From: Dactylonectria macrodidyma
Lineage: Eukaryota; Ascomycota; Sordariomycetes; Hypocreales; Nectriaceae
Length of the DNA stretch: 64,000 nt
Assembly (NCBI GenBank): GCA_020744425.1
Contig: JAGMUV010000015.1
Location: 434,001-498,000 of the forward strand
Reading direction: 5' to 3'
Below, piece by piece: positions 10,834 to 21,968 of this stretch. The notes beneath the pieces are model-generated. The model made no database searches. It was not told where the DNA came from and saw only the letters and a program-made list of their open reading frames with translations. The stretch's first letter is position 1, and every line of letters starts with the position of its first letter. The position numbers and the translations under genes are program-made.

Positions 10834-11596
10834 ATGACGCTGGATCTCGAGCATCACTTGACCTTTGTGAGTTCTCCATTCTTGACTTTGCCTTGCTCAG
10901 CCTACTTGCATCCCCATTCCATTCCTTGCTCGACAGCGTTAAGTATACATCAGCTTCCACTAACACATTTGCAGTATGGTGCCTACCACCATAACTCAGT
11001 CAACATCACTATCCATATGATATGTGTTCCCCTCATTTTGGTCTCAGCCTTCACCATGGTTTGTCTTCCTCGCCATCACCCCACCCCGGTCCTCCCGAAA
11101 CCCTCAAAAAAGACAGCACACCTCAAATTCTAACAACATTATCTAGGCTACATATACTGGAACCCTCATTCAAACTCCTACATGGCTCACCCCTCCCTAC
11201 CTTGATCTCAACCTTGGCACAATTGCTGCCTTTGTCTATGCCGCCCTCTACCTCCTGTTGGAGCCCTTTGCCGGCTTCATCCTCGCCGCTTTTTGCATGG
11301 GTGGCGCCGCCTTTGGAAACTACCTGCGCTCTCAGAACCCCGAGTCTACTTTCCAAGGCGCCTTGGCCCTCCATATTATCTGCTGGTTGATGCAGTTCCT
11401 TGGGCACGGCGCCTTCGAGGGTCGCGCTCCCGCTCTTCTCGACAACCTCGCCCAAGCTCTGTTCCTAGCCCCAATGTTCGTCTGGCTCGAGCTGCTTTTC
11501 ATGCTCGGCTATCGACCTGAACTCCAGGCTCGTGTCGAAAAGAAGGTTCAATTGGAAATCGCAAAGTTCAAGGCGAAGAGCGAGAAGGCCGAATAA
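10834..11596 (+). CDS. MPO1: MPO1-like (DUF962) ER membrane dioxygenase
   Basis: Model: join(10834..10866,10975..11058,11147..11596), 188 residues. Exon 1 encodes only MTLDLEHHLTF. The next exon gives YGAYHHNSVNITIH, matching the YGL010w/Mpo1 histidine motif (HHN...N..IH), and conserved histidines recur later (ALHIICW, GHGAFEGRAP). At least four hydrophobic segments follow. Yeast Mpo1 is an Fe(II)-dependent dioxygenase of the ER that alpha-oxidises 2-hydroxy fatty acids in phytosphingosine breakdown. The same role is inferred. The C-terminus VQLEIAKFKAKSEKAE is charged and cytosolic-looking. The upstream leader has no ATG for more than 600 nt. Confidence 0.88.
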
Positions 11597-13151
11597 TCGC
11601 TCGGCCTGCGGTATGTGATCCTCGAACACGGTATTAACAAACGTGGTCAAATCATCGGGCAGCATATCATACCAAAATGTGGAAATAAGTCACCATTCTG
11701 GATTCACGCACTCGTAATCCCGGTCGGCTTCGAAGAATGAGAAGTGATCTCAATGATGACCAGTCATCTTACAAGCCGCGGAGAACTGTTGCCCTACTTC
11801 CAATGTGGAAACAGGGAACATTCTCAACTACTACGTTGGTCAATCGAGCGTTCTGCAGTTAGTTCTCGTTCTTTAGTTTAGCATTCCCGTCCTTTTTTCT
11901 TCGGGATCTTGTCACAATTCAGCATGCACAATCTTCAGGTGGGAACATGTACGATGGAAAAGCTACAGTCACGGAATGAGAGTGACTCGCAGGGAGCGCA
12001 GTCAACATTAGCAAAATCAGTATGATCAAATTCAACCTAACTCCAGCAAACCGTGAACCCTACAATAGACCGCCCACCCATCCTCCATTCCATCCGTGCC
12101 CTTGGGCAGATCAAAACCGCATTCCAAGCTATGTATGATGTCGAGTCCATTTGGGCGAAAATACCTGGCCGACAACATTGCGTTGGGCTGCGGAAAAGCG
12201 AGTGGTAGGTAACGTGGGCGCCCATTGTTGATAGGGTCGTCAAAGAGAGGTCGCAGTAAACCATGAGGTCGAAACAAGAACCGCCAACGTGTACTTCTTT
12301 GCGATCCGTACCCGTAGCTCTGTGGTCATGTAGACTCAACTCGAAATCCTCTCTCAAAACAAAGTTTTGCTTCCCGCATTCGTCCTTCACCTTAGGTATG
12401 CCCCTAGTATGCGCTTAGGTATGCTCTTGGGTGGATAGGGCAGCGTTGGTTGTCGCAACTGTAGCTCTGTCGGCTGTCAAGAGGTAGCTGTAGCTCTGTT
12501 GGTTGTCAAGGCGAAACTTGAGGCTCCCTCGCAATAGACCTCTTCGCGTTGAACAACTTGGCTTCTTGCCCTTGGGCTGATAAAGCAGGCCAGACACAAC
12601 TCTCCCTAACAATGGGCCTTTTCGCATTCAAAAACAAACTCGGCTTCTTGCCCAAAATTTCACTTCTCCGTGCCCTTGGGCAAATCGTAAAAGCAACGGA
12701 CCTGAAGCTCTGTGCATCATCATGATCCAACTCAACAACTCTCTCGCGATAGCTTTTCCGCAATAAACAAAACATTCCGCAACAAAAAAGACAATTCAGT
12801 TTTCGGTCGTGGCGCTTCTCTCCCGCATTTGGGCTCGTTCGCAACAAAGAGACTAGAGTTCGTCGAGATATGACTCGATTGTGTGTCTCCAATAAGTTGC
12901 TGTCTCGCGCCGTCGAATCTCCCTTATACAATCGCGATCTTGCGCAGAAAAGAAAAACATGTGAAACATGCGCAGGCGAAAATTCAAGTAGATTGGGTCA
13001 ACAACTTCCTCTTGCGCTGACCGACTGGCTTGAAGTCAGTCTATTGCTGCGTAAAGTGCTTGAGCAATGCGGAAACTTTGAATCCCTCTTGTCGAGATTC
13101 CAGCTCGGATTCGGCCCTCCCCACAACTTCTTTGCGCCGTTGTCAACTGAT
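11597..13151. other. decayed tandem-duplication region, no intact gene
   Basis: The first ~450 bp is the 3' flank of the MPO1-like gene. From ~12030 to 13150 the minus strand carries related, frame-broken modules. Variants of KRSIAREP, KRPIVRES and KSYRERVVEL recur, as do CPRARRSE and CPRARMEW. A perfect-looking 29-bp pair sits at 12459-12516. The modules lie directly downstream of, and on the same strand as, the orphan gene at 13152-15098, so they look like decayed tandem copies of coding sequence. No start-to-stop gene can be defended. Confidence 0.45.
12459..12516. repeat. 29-bp tandem duplication
   Basis: Two adjacent 29-bp copies beginning CTGTAGCTCTGT. They differ at a few positions, mostly C/T, and the match weakens over the last six bases. 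Confidence 0.7.
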
Positions 13152-13310
13152 TTAACGTTCAGCCAACTCCTCTGCCTCTCTCTCTTCAGCAAGGGCGCGA
13201 GCGCAAACGAATGAAACATCCGAGTCGCGGTTGTTGAAGACACGGCTGGAGTTCAGCCCTCCCCACAACTTCTTCCCAGCCTGGCTGACTGACTGGAGGT
13301 TGGGCACACT
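12997..13310 (-). repeat. degenerate tandem duplication at the 3' end of the orphan gene
   Basis: Three related blocks at about 12997-13040, 13116-13165 and 13257-13310 share a core like CCTCCCCACAACTTCTT and spacing of roughly 120-140 bp. In protein terms the first two of the reading direction are GKKLWGGLNSSRVFNNRDSD and AKKLWGGPNPSWNLDKRDS; only the first lies in the open frame. Confidence 0.6.
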
Positions 13311-15098
13311 GAGGCTGAAAGTCGACAATGTCTTGGTGAACCGGTTTCTAGTAGAGTTGGAGTCGTTTCCGGTTCGTCGGTCTTCCAGGATCGCCTGACT
13401 GATATGATGGACTTCGGGCCCCTCGAGATACTCTGCTGGGACTTTGTTGATGGCACCGGTGGTATTCTCCGCACTGTGGTAGACACCGTTGACAAACGTG
13501 CCTCCAAGCATGCCTCTGAGAAGTGGCTCGCGCATCAATGAAGTATCAGCGAATCCAACCTCGTCCAAGTTGTCGATGCACTTCCCATTGGCCGACATGT
13601 TCGTCTCGGAGAGCTCAATACTCTCATGCTCTGAGCGAGACAATTCGGGTACATTCATCTCATCACCAGATTCCTTGTTGGGCACCTGGTGTTCGGAGTT
13701 CTCAATCCCATTCCCTTGGGCCGACATGTTCATCTCGGAACGTTTGATACTGGCCTGCTGTTGGTGATACGCTTCTATCTCATCATAATCCGGGCGGTTG
13801 CTGGGGAAGATTTTCGGGTCGTCGAAGATTGATGGCTTCACATAAGCGTTGTCGGTGGACGTGAGTGAACGAGTATCCGCGGGCTCGGGCTCGGGGTAGA
13901 CTTCCCAGCAAACCTTCTTGCCCTTGGGATCGTCTGTGTTACTCTTTACAACTCCCTCTTCGCTCTCTTGTTCGTCCACGTTGCTGGGAGAGTTGGCCTG
14001 TCGCTGAGAGTTGGCGGGACCAGGGAAGTCTTTCCACCAAGCCTTGTCACCCTCGGTGTCGGGATAGGACTTGGGGACACGGGCATCTTCGGAGTTACCA
14101 TGCCCGAGACTGGTTGGGTGGTGGATGGTCTCCGAGTTTTCTGGAGCGACCTCGGGTTCTCTCTCCGACTTCTCCTGCTCCGAAAAGCCCAGAATAGAAA
14201 GGGAGCTAGCCTCATGATGGCTCCGCGGTGTCGAATAGTCGATTCGGGGGTCATAGGGAACGAGGTGATCGGATGTCGTGAAGATCAGGGGGTATCGAAT
14301 ATTTCCTGTCGAAGATTCTCCCATACCAGGGCGGCTGACAGTGGGGGCGTTTTCTTGGCACTTTGGATCCTTTCGCTAGAAGTCTCCGATAGGAGTTGCA
14401 AAGATTGGCGAACTCACGAAGTGGTGACGAGTAGTCTCTCGCGGCTCCATGCTTGTCTCTCCTAAGTTGCGGGTGGTTGACAGCAAAGGTGCATCACCGC
14501 GACAATCTCGCAGGGTATTGACAATCGAAGAGATTTCAGCCTGAACCGGTTCCGAAGTGGTGACTGCTGACAGATCGTTGGTTTTCTCGGGGATGTTGTC
14601 CAGGTACTTAGAGAACTCGAAAGTTGGGTGGTAACTGTCCTCATCGGCGACGTTGGGAGCTGGAAGATTGTCGCTGTAGATGAATGAGGTGGATCGAGGA
14701 GGCGGTACAATCTCATCACGATGCTCGTCTGGGCTGTAGATGGACGAGGCTGGTGATTCTGTTGGACGGTCTTGGTTCTCGTCATGTCCCTTGGGGTCGT
14801 TGCCGATGGGAGCGGGGGTTCCCATCTCAAGGGCTTCATCGTTGGCGTTAAGCGAAGCTGGAGTTCCGACTAGGAATTTCTTGACCCGAAGTGGCCAGTT
14901 CTCAAAAGGCATCTGGCGACAGGCATCGCAGGCTCGGTTGAGTTTAAGAACTTCCTTGATGTGGTTGCATGCTTTCGGACGAACAAAAACGTCACGCACA
15001 GAACCGAAAAAGCCCTTCTTGCGGCTTCTGTTCTGGTCGCATTCCACGCGTTCTTTCTTGACGTGACGGCACTGGTATATGTAGAACTGCTCACACAT
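13152..15098 (-). CDS. orphan hydrophilic protein with N-terminal Cys-rich motif
   Basis: Model: complement(join(13152..14360,14418..15098)), 629 residues. The 57-nt intron starts GTGAGT and ends AAAG, joining TTRHHF to CQENAPTVS in frame. The N-terminus MCEQFYIYQCRHVKKERVEC, with further Cys residues (CNHIKE, CDACRQM), looks like a small zinc-binding or disulfide-rich region. The remainder is acidic, Ser/Pro-rich and probably disordered, with DGNSEDARVPKSYPD-like segments and a repeated K(V/A)(C/W)W motif. No membrane segments or known domain. The last ~45 codons contain GKKLWGGLNSS, which is repeated in decayed form downstream. Probably an accessory, fast-evolving gene of unknown function. 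Confidence 0.65.
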
Positions 15099-16362
15099 CG
15101 TGAAGGTGTTGGCGAGAGTTCGCTCGCTCGACACGCGGTTGCAGTCGATAGCAGTCAATACCTGGGTTGACGTGAGCTCGAGTTGAGAGTCTTGACTCCA
15201 AAACTGGCGACTTACGGGGTGTGAGGTGAGAAATCGCGGTAAAGGGATAGCAGAGAACTCTGCTTCGGAGTTCTAGGATCGAGTGATGAAATGCAAGCTA
15301 GATAGCGAGCAAGATAGGGTTGTGGGAGAAAAGTTGCGATGAAAGATTTGCAAAGCAACTTGGTGTTTTGTGTGAAGGAGGAAAAAAAATAGAAGAGGAA
15401 AATGCGAGAGAAGAAGGGAAGAAGTAGTGGGTGCGGGTGGTTGTAGACGTGCGAGGAAAGCTGGCTGCGTTTCCAGCCAACCGTTTCTTACCTAACTCAA
15501 GTAGACCAGAAGGCCATTTTCCGAGAGTTACAGCGTTTGTACATTAACTGACCCCTCTTCAGTATCTACCTTTGGGTGAACGAACCCGCCCTGGGGGCAA
15601 GGACGCATCCAGCCGGGCAGCTGATCTATGGGATATTGAATCATAGTCAAAGCGTGAATGAACCTCAATTCGTCTTGCTACCACGGCAGCAAAGGGTCAT
15701 GCGGGGACTTCATCAGGTTACTAAGGTTGCCTCCGTGGGATTCTAGCCAAAAAGGGGGGTTAACGCTGCGTTTGTTCGGAAATCCGTCTTGCCGGAGAGT
15801 CAACACGGTGTTGTGCCAGATGGCAAGGCCCGCTATCTTGCCAGTTGCCAAAAGCCTGTTGCAAGGCATATTCACATCCGACTTCACGGGACAGGTGGCA
15901 AAGGAGCGGCAGGTGAATGTTTTTGATTCCAAGAGCGGAGAGGGCAAAATCAGGATTAGACCATCGTAACTCCAAACCATTTCGATTATAACCAAAAGGA
16001 GGTTCACTTTGTGCTCAGAACTAGAAGAAGATGTAGTATTTACGTTGTTTGGTCCCAACTCCGTCATAATTTCGCAGCAGGTTGGCCGAGTTCAAGTTGG
16101 ACAAATCGGCGGGAACCTGAACAGAAGCATCTGAATCTCCTCAACACCTAGATCCCGTCAACAGCCCGAGCGGGCTTGACGCTGGGTCCTAGCAGCTCAG
16201 AAACCTCAGTCGCGAGAAGTGACGAGCTGATTAGTAGCATCCAGAGAGCCACCAGAACCTTCGGTCTCGTCACGCTTCGTGTGGAGATTCTCAGGCGCGC
16301 TGAGGAGCCCAGTCCCTTCGTTGCATCGTGACTTGGCAACACACCCAAGGCACTCGGGCGTG

Positions 16363-16601
16363 TCAAGTTGCCCGAGCCGTCCAGATCACCAGATTATTGG
16401 CGGCAGTCAGCCCTCCGAGAAACTTGAGCACATCAGAGGAAACAGTAGCAACCCTTCCAGAACCGCTATTTTGGTGACCGAGGCCGCTGTTCAGGAGATG
16501 GAAGGCACTGTTCTGCAAAGCAATCCCGTTGTTCCACAGACCAAGAGGACTGTTCAGGACACCACCGACAAGACCGACCTGCTCACAGTGCGCGCTTCCG
16601 C
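16363..16601 (-). pseudogene. open fragment with LNS/QNS repeats
   Basis: Open for about 79 codons after a splice-acceptor-like CTAG. The reading contains LNSPLGLWNNG, LQNSAFHLLNSG and LGHQNSGSG, an internally repetitive Leu/Asn/Ser/Gly pattern, then VSSDVLKFLGGLTAANN. It looks like part of a small secreted or wall-associated protein. No start exon or signal peptide can be joined with confidence. Family unknown. Confidence 0.25.
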
Positions 16602-18805
16602 CTAGAATGCAAATGGGAAATTATCCCTCTGAGGCGTTAATAGACTTGGGCGAAGCCGTCAGCACAAATAACCGCCTCTTTAGGTTTATCTATGGCCAGG
16701 TCTCGACTGCTGGGATTGCTGCGTCTCTGAAAGAGCCAAAGAGAACCAGAATTTGCGCTGCAGTGATGCTCGAGTTATCCTTGCTTGAATATCACCACTG
16801 ATTACAGCAGGGATTCCGTTTCGCAAAGCCTCGTCTCGTTTCGCCCGGTGCTAGTGGAGGAAGGCCTGCCCAAAATGCTCGGACCGCTCAGGCTTGGGGA
16901 GTGCTCCAGATTCCCGCAAAACTCCAATGACGACTACGAAGATGGAAGGACGGCTACGAGAGTGAAAGCACAGTTACGAGGTTGGCAAGGTCGTCGATCT
17001 ACTCAGTTTGGACAGGTATGATAGCTCCGCGGCCTGCGAGGGCTGCTTCAGAAACTGATGAGGGCTGAGGCTGCCTCCAGCGATGTCGGGGACGAGGCTG
17101 CTTCCTCGTGGGCAGCCAGAACAGCAAGGTTGGTTTCTGCTACAGCGTGAACGGTGCTAACAAGACTACGGCCAGCGAATTAAGACAAGCGATTAGAGAC
17201 AGGCAAGACAAGACAGGGCGAGACAAGACAAGCGACCGACCGAGAGTCCACAATGCGCCATTCCGTCGCATCGGAGAGGGCTTCCAGGGGGCCCAGTGAA
17301 TCAGAAAAGCGTGGCGTAGACTCATTGCCTTCTGGCGCAAGCCTCCCGTGTGACTAACAGACACTTTGTCTTCGATCCCAAGTTCGTGGTTGCAGACAAA
17401 GGCATATTAGCTCTGGCGTACTTCTCAGGATCTGACCAAAGACGGTTCCTGGGAGAGGGCGTGGGGCGTGGTCGACTCAGCTCCGACTTGGTGTTGACTC
17501 GGAACGTAGAGGTAACACAACAGCGCAAGGGATCGGCCTCGGCTATACGCTGCAGCTATGGAATCATGGCAATATTCGAGAGGTCGCTGAAGTCGGAGAG
17601 ATGAAGGACAGCTGATGTTGAAAGAGGAACAATACGATTAGTCCAAGCTAGGCTAGATAGGCGCCATAAGCCCACATTCATGACGCATCCCCTGCAGGCC
17701 TCAACCCAATCGCAAGGATCGTGAACTGCCTAATTTGTCCCGGGAGTGTCGGCAGTGGCTCCGAGACTCCACCAATCCTCTGAGATCCAAATCTCTGGAA
17801 TGGCGAGATTTGTGGCCCTTTGGGTGTGTTTGACCACCGTCATCACGGCACGCTTGCGACCGGGAAATTTTTTACTCTACATAGGGGATCATTGAAGAAG
17901 GCAAAAAAAGGCTACTTCACGTGATGGACGGAATATTCTATCCAAGCTGCTGTACGTCTAGAGCACAGCGTTGAGTGTACTGGTATCACCAAGGTGTGTT
18001 ACTAATGTTCGAGTTAAAGTTGACATCCATGCCGAGCTACATGGCTTCTATAACGATGTGAGTAATCTTCAAGTAGCAGTCCTGTATTAATGCAGATTAG
18101 CCGACGTATCTGGTATTGAAGCAAATGTGTTCCGCTCGACAGACAACTTCAGCGATATAGGGTACGTGAGTAGGCTTATGGAGGATCTGTCCAATGTGAC
18201 CATCCGACCGGAAATGAACAGTTATTCAAGCATGATAGTTCCGAGTGCATGCATTTCGCCTAGTAACAGAAAGCAAAAAAAGGCACGGCATGGATGTTTA
18301 GAAAGGCATAATTTAGGTAATATTTTGGAATTAATGGTTTATTCAGCACTTGATTCCCATCTTTAGGAGTCAGCAGCAATGAAGACGAAAAGTTCATTTA
18401 CAGGCAGTCAAAGTTATCAGAAGTTATCAGAAGTTATCTAGTAAAGTAAGATAACCAGGTGCATGCAGTATTCTAATAGCAGCGTCACAAGAACGCCTTT
18501 AATGTTGATTTTTGTCAACCGTTGTACAGCACATACGTTTTCAGAGCCAGCATTACGGTATGGCAGGTGTTGGTCGTTGAGCTTTTGGGGCTTTGAGGAC
18601 AATATATGTGGTTAGTGTGGCACGGTTTCTAATGTGCTAGCGTACTAGAGTTGCTTCATCATTTTCCCCAGCGGCCAACGATTATCGCAAGGGTTATGCA
18701 TACAACCTTTGCCGTTGCCCTTACGCCCTGGAGTACTAGGTGCCTAGGTAACCAGCAATTAAACCAAGTCACTGATTTAACTTATTTTTCACACATGTCA
18801 GTGAT

Positions 18806-18893
18806 AAATTAGCACGTACCATACTCTAAATTAGCACATACGATACTCTAAATTAGCACGTACCATACTCGAAATTAGCACGTACAATACTCT
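18806..18893. repeat. 22-bp tandem repeat, four copies
   Basis: Four head-to-tail 22-bp units beginning AAATTAGCACGTAC and ending near ATACTCT. They differ at one to three positions each, nearly all single substitutions. No open reading frame spans them. Confidence 0.9.
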
Positions 18894-19063
18894 ACATCAG
18901 CCACTCACTGTCATACACTTAGCTAATATGATATCAATGAGGAACAGGGCGTGTCTGCGGAGGTGATCTCAATACAGGAATTTGGGAGGAAGTCTGGTGA
19001 AAATGTGTGTGAAAATGTGTGACAAAGGCGACAACTTCCTGTTGGTGATTTTTTTCTTTTTTT

Positions 19064-20153
19064 TTAAATGGGGACTTGACGCGTCGGACCAGTGGAGGGA
19101 GAGGTTGGTGAGATCTCCAACATAACACCAAAATTTGCAAGGAGAACAGTGTTGAACCAAAGGATGTTCTCTCCGTTAGTTGCCAGCTGCAAACAGCCGG
19201 TACAGGGCCCACCTTTCTCAACGTCGTGAATCACACATGCAGTTTCCCATGCCATTCTGAGAGCAAGAACAAAATGTGGTGCTCCTTTAATACGATGATT
19301 TCTCCAGTCTAGAAGATCTGTAGCTGACTAGAATGATCATGTCGTGGTCCAGTTCCACCCCGCAATACCTGGCCCGGCAACCCATGAGAAGATCCAGTTC
19401 CTGCAACAAGCCTTCTGAAACCTCGGATCCGTCCTGAAGTCAGGCACCGTCATAACCTGTGCCCTTTGCATGGCCGTCCCAGTCCATTGATCGTCCAGAA
19501 TAATCACCTCCTCTAGTCGTCGATACCCAAATCTTCTCTTCATAGTCTCCCGCATCGACTCCCTCGCAAGGGATGGGACTCTCCTCCTTCAGCAACTAAA
19601 CGAGGTCGGTCTACTTTGAAAACTTGGTGTGACATGAGTCGAGAATCTATTGAAGGCACTACATAGTAGGCTTATCGGCTGTATTTCCGTCCTCGGGGGG
19701 GACTTCGTCACTAGAATCGGGGGAGTTGGAAGGGCCATCATCCGGCGTCGTTGATGGGGCACGAGAAACTACACGGTTGGCATCTCTAGCTCCTAGATGG
19801 CGTTTCTTTTCCCACCAAGATGCCTCAATGGCTAGTGGGCCCATGTCAGGCCACTTGATGGTCAGGGTGTGCTTGCAAAAGGTCGCCGAGAGGAAGTCCA
19901 TTGGGTGTTCCTTCAGATAGGGGAGCCGAGAGCCGTTGATAATCGAGACGTCCTCTAAGAGTTGAGGATGCCAAATTCCCGCGAACCAATTCACACGTTC
20001 CAGTCGGGCCAAGATGTCTTTTTCGCTGACACCAGGGGATCCGTGGGCTTGTTGGGCTCGTTGGGGCGCTCGTTGGATGCTGTCGCCATCGAGGAACTCA
20101 TGGCGAGTCTTGTTTCGAGTGTAATGGTTTTGAATGATTTGTGTAGAAGCCAA
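19064..20153 (-). CDS. orphan multi-exon gene, 5' end unresolved
   Basis: Three exons join with matching phases: complement(join(19064..19308,19369..19586,19663..>20153)), about 317 codons. The joins give KPTM-RRVPSLARES and SWVAGP-DWRNHRIKGAPH. Readable segments include ILARLERVNWFAGIWHPQLL, RRLEEVIILDDQWTGTAMQR and WETACVIHDVEKGGPCTGC (a CxxC). No domain is recognised. The 5' exon is a problem. Its open frame has no early ATG, while a good ATG at 20101 (MSSSMATASNERPNEP) is in another frame that closes within 40 codons. Either another upstream exon exists or a frameshift has broken the gene. Confidence 0.45.
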
Positions 20154-21361
20154 TGCCAGGAATTGTGAGGATTTGGACTGCAGTCGTGGCTCCTGCAGTA
20201 GAAAGTGGTGATGCGTGAGAAGGAAAAGAAAGGGAAGGAAAAGAAGAGAAGAAGATGCAGAAAACTATGTAGAGTGGTGGGAGAGGAATGGAGCTAGCCT
20301 TGGAGCACAAACAAAAAGCAAGAATCTGTGGACCGGTTTCATAATTTACTCTATGGAGTAGGGTAAACAAGAATCAGAGTCACCAGAGTACGCGTGCGAC
20401 ATTGCGATGAATCACGCATCGTGCAAACTTCCCGGGTACTTAAATTCGCATTCTTTCGCTAACTCAACCCTTTCTTCCCCTCCCTTCTCTCCCACCTCTC
20501 TTTATAAAGTACCATCACCTCTGCCACTAGAGCAAGCGATCCCTCACCCGCGGACGAAATATATACATATACTCATCCTTTACTTTTTTCATCTTCCACT
20601 TCCTTCTAGTCATCGTTTGCTTTTATAAGATGCTATCGCGAGACGTCCAGACTCCAGATGGGGACCTGGTGCGACAGAGCTTGAGGGGTTTCAGTCAACA
20701 TACGTGCTAGGTCAAAGTCCTCACCCGAGCATCCAATAGCCTTGCAAAGCTTTCAAAACCCAAAAGGCTGACGGAGAGGCTTGTTTTGGAGCCGCCGTGT
20801 AATGGCGGTCAGATCAGCCAAGTCTACGTTTGGGTGTCTGCCACCACTCTCCAAGATGTCTCCGTGTCTGTGAAGAAGCAGGCCGACTGATAATATATGT
20901 TGACGGCCGAAGACTTTAACCACCGCGCGCTGGACTTCAGGACGGAACCTGAGACTACAATCGCCGGCAAGAACACCATCTTTCAAGAGACATACACGGT
21001 ACCTGTCAACATTGTCCAGACAGTTCATCTCTTGAAGACTGAGGGTGCCATTCCTAAGAACTAAGAAGCAAGCCACCCGTATTGGGCCCCGGAGTTTGTA
21101 CGGCAGTTGCTCTTAGATTGTACACACACATATATATGATGCAGCATTCCAGGCCTAATCCAAGCTCAGCCGGTCCATCGCCGAGAAAGTCAAGTCGATC
21201 GGAAGCTCGGGATTTCTGTACCTGGACGACTCAATGGAGCAGGAAGTCATTCAGACTGTCACCTATCGGTGAAGGGGATACCCACGTCCCGCTGAAGGTG
21301 GACGAAAAGGTTCGCCATTCGCCCTCCAATCCATCAGCGATTAACGATACATAACCGCTAT

Positions 21362-21522
21362 CCCTGCGTCCAATGTCTCGCAGTTGGGGCTATGGACCCC
21401 GATCATGCCTGTTTCCGAGCTGAGGGTAGGTCTCATCTTCTATCGCACTCATACTGTGCTAATCAAGCCTAGGAAACCTGGCCTGCGATTCCTACACCAA
21501 TGCTGGTGCCATTTGCGATGTG
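21362..21522 (+). pseudogene. cysteine-rich exon remnants
   Basis: Two exon-like pieces, 21362-21425 and 21473-21522, splice in phase to read PCVQCLAVGAMDPDHACFR then GNLACDSYTNAGAICDV. The spaced Cys pairs resemble short zinc-binding or secreted Cys motifs of fungal orphan proteins. Continuation into the next piece is blocked: after the acceptor near 21566 a run of eight G is followed by frames that close quickly. The later coding-like piece at about 21739-21920 (YHCEVLDAIRRIHLLRWLV) is reached only through a stop. Likely a decayed gene. Confidence 0.35.
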
Positions 21523-21968
21523 GTATGCTCTTTGTTTCCTTTTTGAGACCCTGCTAATGCCTTTAGCTTGAAGGGGGGGGTGTGTGGGGGTCACTATACT
21601 GAACGACGCTATGTCAAGGATGTCGTCCCAAGAGACTCGCCTGGAAGTTGGTAGTTACCAAGAACGAGCCAAATGCTGTGATTTAGCGGGTAAGCCCGCT
21701 TCTATGTCTAATTATAATCACGCACTAATCTCATCTAGGCGGCCTTCATCTACCACTGCGAAGTACTCGATGCAATTCGACGCATCCATCTGCTTCGATG
21801 GTTGGTGGCAAGAGGAGGGACGTGGCACCGAGCTCTCGGGCGCCACATCTACAACACCTGCGATCGCAATCGGAAACTACTCCACCAAATCAATGATGCT
21901 ATTGATGATTATATTATCGAATAATCAAGCCCGGAATATTTCAAGTCTGGCATACAGATATTGCTATC

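Larger units (their letters stand above)
15099..19063. other. accessory region without a defensible gene
   Basis: About 4 kb. The first few hundred bases are the promoter of the orphan gene. Around 15650-16070 and 16150-17350 there are open stretches on both strands with balanced codon use but no consistent start, splice or family. The best is a minus-strand frame at 16363-16601. From 17.9 to 18.9 kb the sequence is AT-richer, with a fourfold 22-bp repeat near 18.8 kb. I see no RNA gene or intact mobile element. Confidence 0.45.

Noticed and set aside
12032..12390. Minus-strand frames of 81 and 117 codons
   Set aside because: They overlap in different frames of a decayed repeat; neither has a supported start or homologue.
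17140..17364. Hydrophobic minus-strand frame resembling a membrane segment
   Set aside because: Comes from the antisense of an AGACAAG-rich low-complexity tract; no gene structure around it.
20753..21076. 108-codon minus-strand frame
   Set aside because: Starts with GTG, has no ATG upstream of the body and no exon partner; kept only as a decayed segment.
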